From NCBI GenBank assembly GCA_947624455.1, contig CANQKL010000055.1, positions 1 through 9,607 on the forward strand: a stretch of DNA of 9,607 bases. The letters run 5' to 3'. The position numbers and the translations under genes are program-made. Under the pieces are notes generated by a model, which did not search any database, had not been told where the DNA came from, and saw only the letters and a list, made by a program, of their open reading frames with translations. Of this stretch, positions 7,223 to 9,607 are shown one piece after another. The DNA comes from an uncultured Clostridia bacterium. GTDB taxonomy: Bacteria > Bacillota > Clostridia > UMGS1883. The first letter of the stretch is position 1, and the number at the start of each line of letters is the position of its first letter.

Positions 7223-7258
7223 TGTGAAAAGACCTTGTATTTGTACCTTTTCGTGAGT

Positions 7259-7287
7259 ATTATATCATATACCTTTGTTTATGTCAA
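7259..7287 (-). promoter_or_regulatory. Sigma-A promoter of the speA leader and polyamine operon
   Basis: On the minus strand TTGACA (7287-7282) and TATAAT (7264-7259) both match consensus exactly, with a 17-base spacer. Predicted transcription starts near 7252. Such a strong promoter suggests that control lies after initiation, at the leader terminator. The -35 box begins 17 bases beyond the end of the cotH stop codon. Confidence 0.88.
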
Positions 7288-7304
7288 GAGATGAAAAATA
7301 ATTT

Positions 7305-9503
7305 TTATTTCACAAATATATTTACATAATAGTCGCCGCCGTTATACGTGGCTTTGAGGAGGGCTATACCGGGGAGCAGCGCTTTTACCATGCCGTTTTC
7401 CACGCTGGCGCAGTCTCCTGTCACCGTATACTGGGCCGTCAGCCGTTCGCCCTTGGCCCCTATGAGTATCGCTGGCAGCCGCTCCCCAACGCTCATGTTG
7501 GCAAAACGGTCGCTGCGGGCTATTCCGATAGGAACTGGCTGCACGGCTGCCGCATCGGGAAGCTTTTGAGCGGTAACGGTGTAGGGTTCGTTTAGCTGGG
7601 GAGTGAATGTCACCTCTCCAAGGCCGGTGAGTACCTCGCCCCGATGGGTGACGGTTACCAGTACCTGGGAATCGTCAGCGCGCGCTCCCACAGTCAGCGG
7701 TATGCCGGAAAAAACGCTGTATATTTTACCGGCTCCGCCGCCGATATAGCCGCCGCCCACATAATAGTTTACCGGCGCACCGCCGTCAGCGGGAGCTGAA
7801 ATAAGCTGGATCCGCCCCTGACCGCTTATTCCGGCGGCGAATTTGTTGTTAAGGATATCGGTGTATTGGCTGATGAGGACGTCCTTTCTTTGGGAGGCAA
7901 ATCTTACAAAGCCGTCCATGGCGTTTATCCAGGAGTTTAGCCTTTGATCGGCAGGCCCCCAGCCCCAACGCAGCAGATCGGCCGTTTTGCCCTCGCGCCG
8001 CTGAGCCACAAGGCTGTCGACTATAGCTCTGGCGCTGCTCTCGCTCATGCGCGTGGAAAGGTACGCAATAGTCCTTTGGGCAAATTTGCTGCGGAATTCA
8101 CTGTTTTTTAGAAGTCCGGCGAAAAAACGGGTGGCGTAGGCCGGATGCCGGGCCTCGGTGTCAGGCTCAACGCCGAAAGCGCTCAAATCAAGGGTGTTGT
8201 GCCAGGCGTTTTCAAAGGCAATGTCAAAGTCGTGTATCATGAAACGCCACTTGCCGTCGGCGCCGTATTTGGCGGGGTCGATATTTTCCTCGGTGACTCT
8301 CCAGAGCTTGAAATTGTTGCCGGGCCAGTCGTCGTTCCCGGCGAAGATATACACTATCATGTAATCTATGAGGTCGTCCACATCGACGTTGGCGCAAAAC
8401 TCGGCGTAAACGGCGGATCGTGCAATGTCCCTGTCAAGTACAAGGCTCTGGACATAGCGCCACTGATCCCGGTAATAGCTTTCTCCCAGGCGACCTTTTA
8501 TATTGTCGTCATTTGGCCCGGACGAATATTCGATTTTATCCACATAAACCGTACCGGTATCGGAAAGAGCGTCATACTGGGGCGGCAATGTCCAGTCACG
8601 GTCAAGGAAAACCACGTCGTCATGATCAAGGCCGTAGTGGGCGGCCACATAGTCGTCGTCGTACTGCTCGCGGCACTCATACATTCCCCAGTATTCTCCG
8701 TTCAGAAATAGGGCCATAGGCGTACTGGCGGCGGTGTCCGCCAGAGTGTCCTCGCCCAGCTTCTGGGCAAATACGTCGCGCAGGTCTGTGATCTGCCAGT
8801 CAGACACGCGGAAGGTGACCTTTGAATAAGTAGTTATGGGGCTGCCGCCGCGATCCAGATTGCCAGGTATCAGCGGGTATTCCAGATATTTGCCCTGGGC
8901 GGGGTCGGTATTCTTGAAATAGACGCGAAGGGATTTTTTGGGATTTGCGCGGGAGCCGTGGCCGCTTACCTTTACCTCGATGGAACGGTTTATGTCGCAG
9001 CCTCCCTGAAGGTTGTAGTACTGGAAGGAGCCGGGTACCTTATGTTCGTAGTTATAGTTTGAATAGATGCCGTCATTCCTGTCCCAAAGGTCATAGGGAG
9101 TAACGGCAAGGTTGACGATAGGGATATTCCCGTAATAGCTCTGGAAGCCGCTGCCAATAAAATAGGTGTTGGTAATGACCTCGCTGCTTTGACCGTAAGA
9201 AATGACAGCCGCCCGTATGACCGTACCGGCGGGAAGAACACTGTCCGCCGAGGCCATTGGCCCTCCTTGAACGGAGGTAGTCCGGGAAGTGACAGATATA
9301 GGGCCGGTATATTTGATCGAACTCGTAGTTGGCAGCGAACCGTCGGTGGTGTAATATATGTCCCCCTGGCCGCTTATAGTAAGAGAAAAGGGCGCTTCGT
9401 AGACCCCGCTGGGCACAGAAAAAACAGGAGCCTCCTGAGCTTCGGCCGCAAAGGCAGTCATCGTGAGCAGGATCGCCGCCGCGAGGATAAATAATTTTTT
9501 CAT
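7305..9503 (-). CDS. Secreted CotH kinase family protein with N-terminal chitobiase-like domain
   Basis: A 732-residue exported protein. The N-terminus is a signal peptide: KK, a hydrophobic run at about 4-19, and cleavage likely after AFA (19) or AEA (22). Residues about 26-116 resemble the chitobiase/beta-hexosaminidase C-terminal-type beta domain (IYYTTDGSLPT, then KYTGPI). The CotH core spans about 125-550, with SGHGSRANPKKSLRVYF (180-196), LNGEYWGMYECREQ (267-280), the catalytic-loop-like GNDDWPGNNFKLWR (389-402) and the metal-binding DFG-like HDFDIAF (424-430). CotH proteins are atypical protein kinases, known from spore coat assembly in Bacillus and also found in secreted multidomain proteins. 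A glycine-rich stretch (583-592) and a C-terminal beta-rich, bacterial Ig-like region (about 660-732) follow. The ATG at 9503 has GGGAG 8 bases upstream; the frame opens 15 codons earlier but without a site. No substrate gene is visible here. Confidence 0.88.
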   Translation of the reverse strand: MKKLFILAAAILLTMTAFAAEAQEAPVFSVPSGVYEAPFSLTISGQGDIYYTTDGSLPTTSSIKYTGPISVTSRTTSVQGGPMASADSVLPAGTVIRAAVISYGQSSEVITNTYFIGSGFQSYYGNIPIVNLAVTPYDLWDRNDGIYSNYNYEHKVPGSFQYYNLQGGCDINRSIEVKVSGHGSRANPKKSLRVYFKNTDPAQGKYLEYPLIPGNLDRGGSPITTYSKVTFRVSDWQITDLRDVFAQKLGEDTLADTAASTPMALFLNGEYWGMYECREQYDDDYVAAHYGLDHDDVVFLDRDWTLPPQYDALSDTGTVYVDKIEYSSGPNDDNIKGRLGESYYRDQWRYVQSLVLDRDIARSAVYAEFCANVDVDDLIDYMIVYIFAGNDDWPGNNFKLWRVTEENIDPAKYGADGKWRFMIHDFDIAFENAWHNTLDLSAFGVEPDTEARHPAYATRFFAGLLKNSEFRSKFAQRTIAYLSTRMSESSARAIVDSLVAQRREGKTADLLRWGWGPADQRLNSWINAMDGFVRFASQRKDVLISQYTDILNNKFAAGISGQGRIQLISAPADGGAPVNYYVGGGYIGGGAGKIYSVFSGIPLTVGARADDSQVLVTVTHRGEVLTGLGEVTFTPQLNEPYTVTAQKLPDAAAVQPVPIGIARSDRFANMSVGERLPAILIGAKGERLTAQYTVTGDCASVENGMVKALLPGIALLKATYNGGDYYVNIFVK

Positions 9504-9536
9504 ATCGTCACTCCCGTTCTTACAATTTTCAAGTAC

Positions 9537-9565
9537 ATTATACAGCATAATGTAAAAAAATGCAA
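9537..9565 (-). promoter_or_regulatory. Sigma-A-like promoter of the cotH-family gene
   Basis: On the minus strand TTGCAT (9565-9560) and a perfect TATAAT (9542-9537) are 17 bases apart. Transcription would start near 9530, giving a leader of about 27 bases before the ATG at 9503. The -35 box matches consensus at only 3 of 6 positions. No sporulation sigma-factor site was recognised. Confidence 0.65.
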
Positions 9566-9572
9566 GATGTAA

Positions 9573-9601
9573 TTGACAATATCCAAAAAATATAGTACAA
9601 T
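9573..9601 (+). promoter_or_regulatory. Consensus sigma-A promoter firing out of the right edge
   Basis: TTGACA (9573-9578) and TACAAT (9596-9601) are 17 bases apart on the + strand. The two -35 boxes of this and the cotH promoter are only 7 bases apart, back to back. It should drive a gene or RNA beyond the window, divergent from cotH. Confidence 0.7.
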
Positions 9602-9607
9602 ATTATT

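Larger units (their letters stand above)
6894..7252 (-). ncRNA. Structured 5' leader of the polyamine operon, possible riboswitch/attenuator of unrecognised class
   Basis: About 340 bases run from the predicted transcription start near 7252 to an intrinsic terminator ending near 6913, followed by the speA ribosome site. Read on the minus strand, it holds a chain of small perfect hairpins: 7209-7195, 7159-7146 (GGCGA/TCGCC), 7138-7122 (TTGAG/CTCAA), 7124-7110 (CAACTT/AAGTTG), 7110-7096 (GGTTA/TAACC), 7090-7078 (GCGTC/GACGC) and 7011-6990 (GTACC/GGTAC). A 7-base long-range pairing, GACCACT (7213-7207) with AGTGGTC (7067-7061), would close most of them into one multibranched domain. I compared it by eye with SAM, lysine, T-box, guanidine, cobalamin, 6S, tmRNA and RNase P signatures and found none. 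The region is more AT-rich than the genes. It has no protein-coding gene of ordinary size; a 27-codon frame is listed separately. Confidence 0.6.

Noticed and set aside
6913..7252. Leader considered as tmRNA, RNase P RNA, 6S RNA, or a SAM, lysine, guanidine or cobalamin riboswitch.
   Set aside because: None of the conserved boxes I know for these was found on the minus strand. This is comparison by eye, so a covariance-model search would be decisive.

Overview
The window looks like a chromosomal stretch from a member of the Bacillota, most likely a Clostridia-type (gut Oscillospirales-like) bacterium. The reasons are strong AGGAGG-type ribosome sites, near-perfect sigma-A promoters with 17-base spacers, intrinsic terminators with T tracts, an HD-domain tRNA CCA-adding enzyme, a short (495 residue) Gram-positive-type arginine/lysine/ornithine decarboxylase, and a carboxyspermidine pathway next to it. 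The genus cannot be read from the sequence. I saw no tRNA, rRNA, CRISPR array, insertion sequence or phage gene.

Layout. The left end (1-1211, + strand) is the 3' part of a CCA-adding enzyme gene, cut by the window edge. It converges on a minus-strand polyamine operon across a hairpin terminator at 1193-1224 that overlaps its stop codon. The operon reads right to left: speA (6893-5406), speE (5425-4565), speB (4572-3718), carboxyspermidine dehydrogenase (3698-2439) and nspC (2436-1240). Junctions are overlaps of 20 and 8 bases and gaps of 19 and 2 bases, so it should be one transcript. It encodes arginine to agmatine (SpeA), agmatine to putrescine (SpeB), and two ways of making spermidine from putrescine: the aminopropyl transfer route (SpeE, which needs decarboxylated SAM from a SpeD not in the window) and the aspartate-semialdehyde route (carboxyspermidine dehydrogenase then NspC).

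Upstream of speA lies a 411-base stretch without a conventional gene (6894-7304). It holds a perfect-consensus promoter (TTGACA, 17 bases, TATAAT), then about 340 bases of leader full of small hairpins, then a textbook intrinsic terminator that ends just before the speA ribosome site. This is the architecture of an attenuated leader or riboswitch. I do not recognise it as a known class. It also contains a 27-codon reading frame near the expected 5' end. This is the most interesting part of the window.

The right part (9503-7305, minus strand) is a secreted CotH-family kinase-like protein with a signal peptide, an N-terminal chitobiase-C-terminal-like beta domain, the CotH core and a C-terminal beta-rich region. 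Its stop codon is only 17 bases from the speA promoter and no convincing terminator separates them. At the extreme right edge two back-to-back promoters are seen: one for cotH on the minus strand and a consensus promoter on the plus strand firing out of the window.
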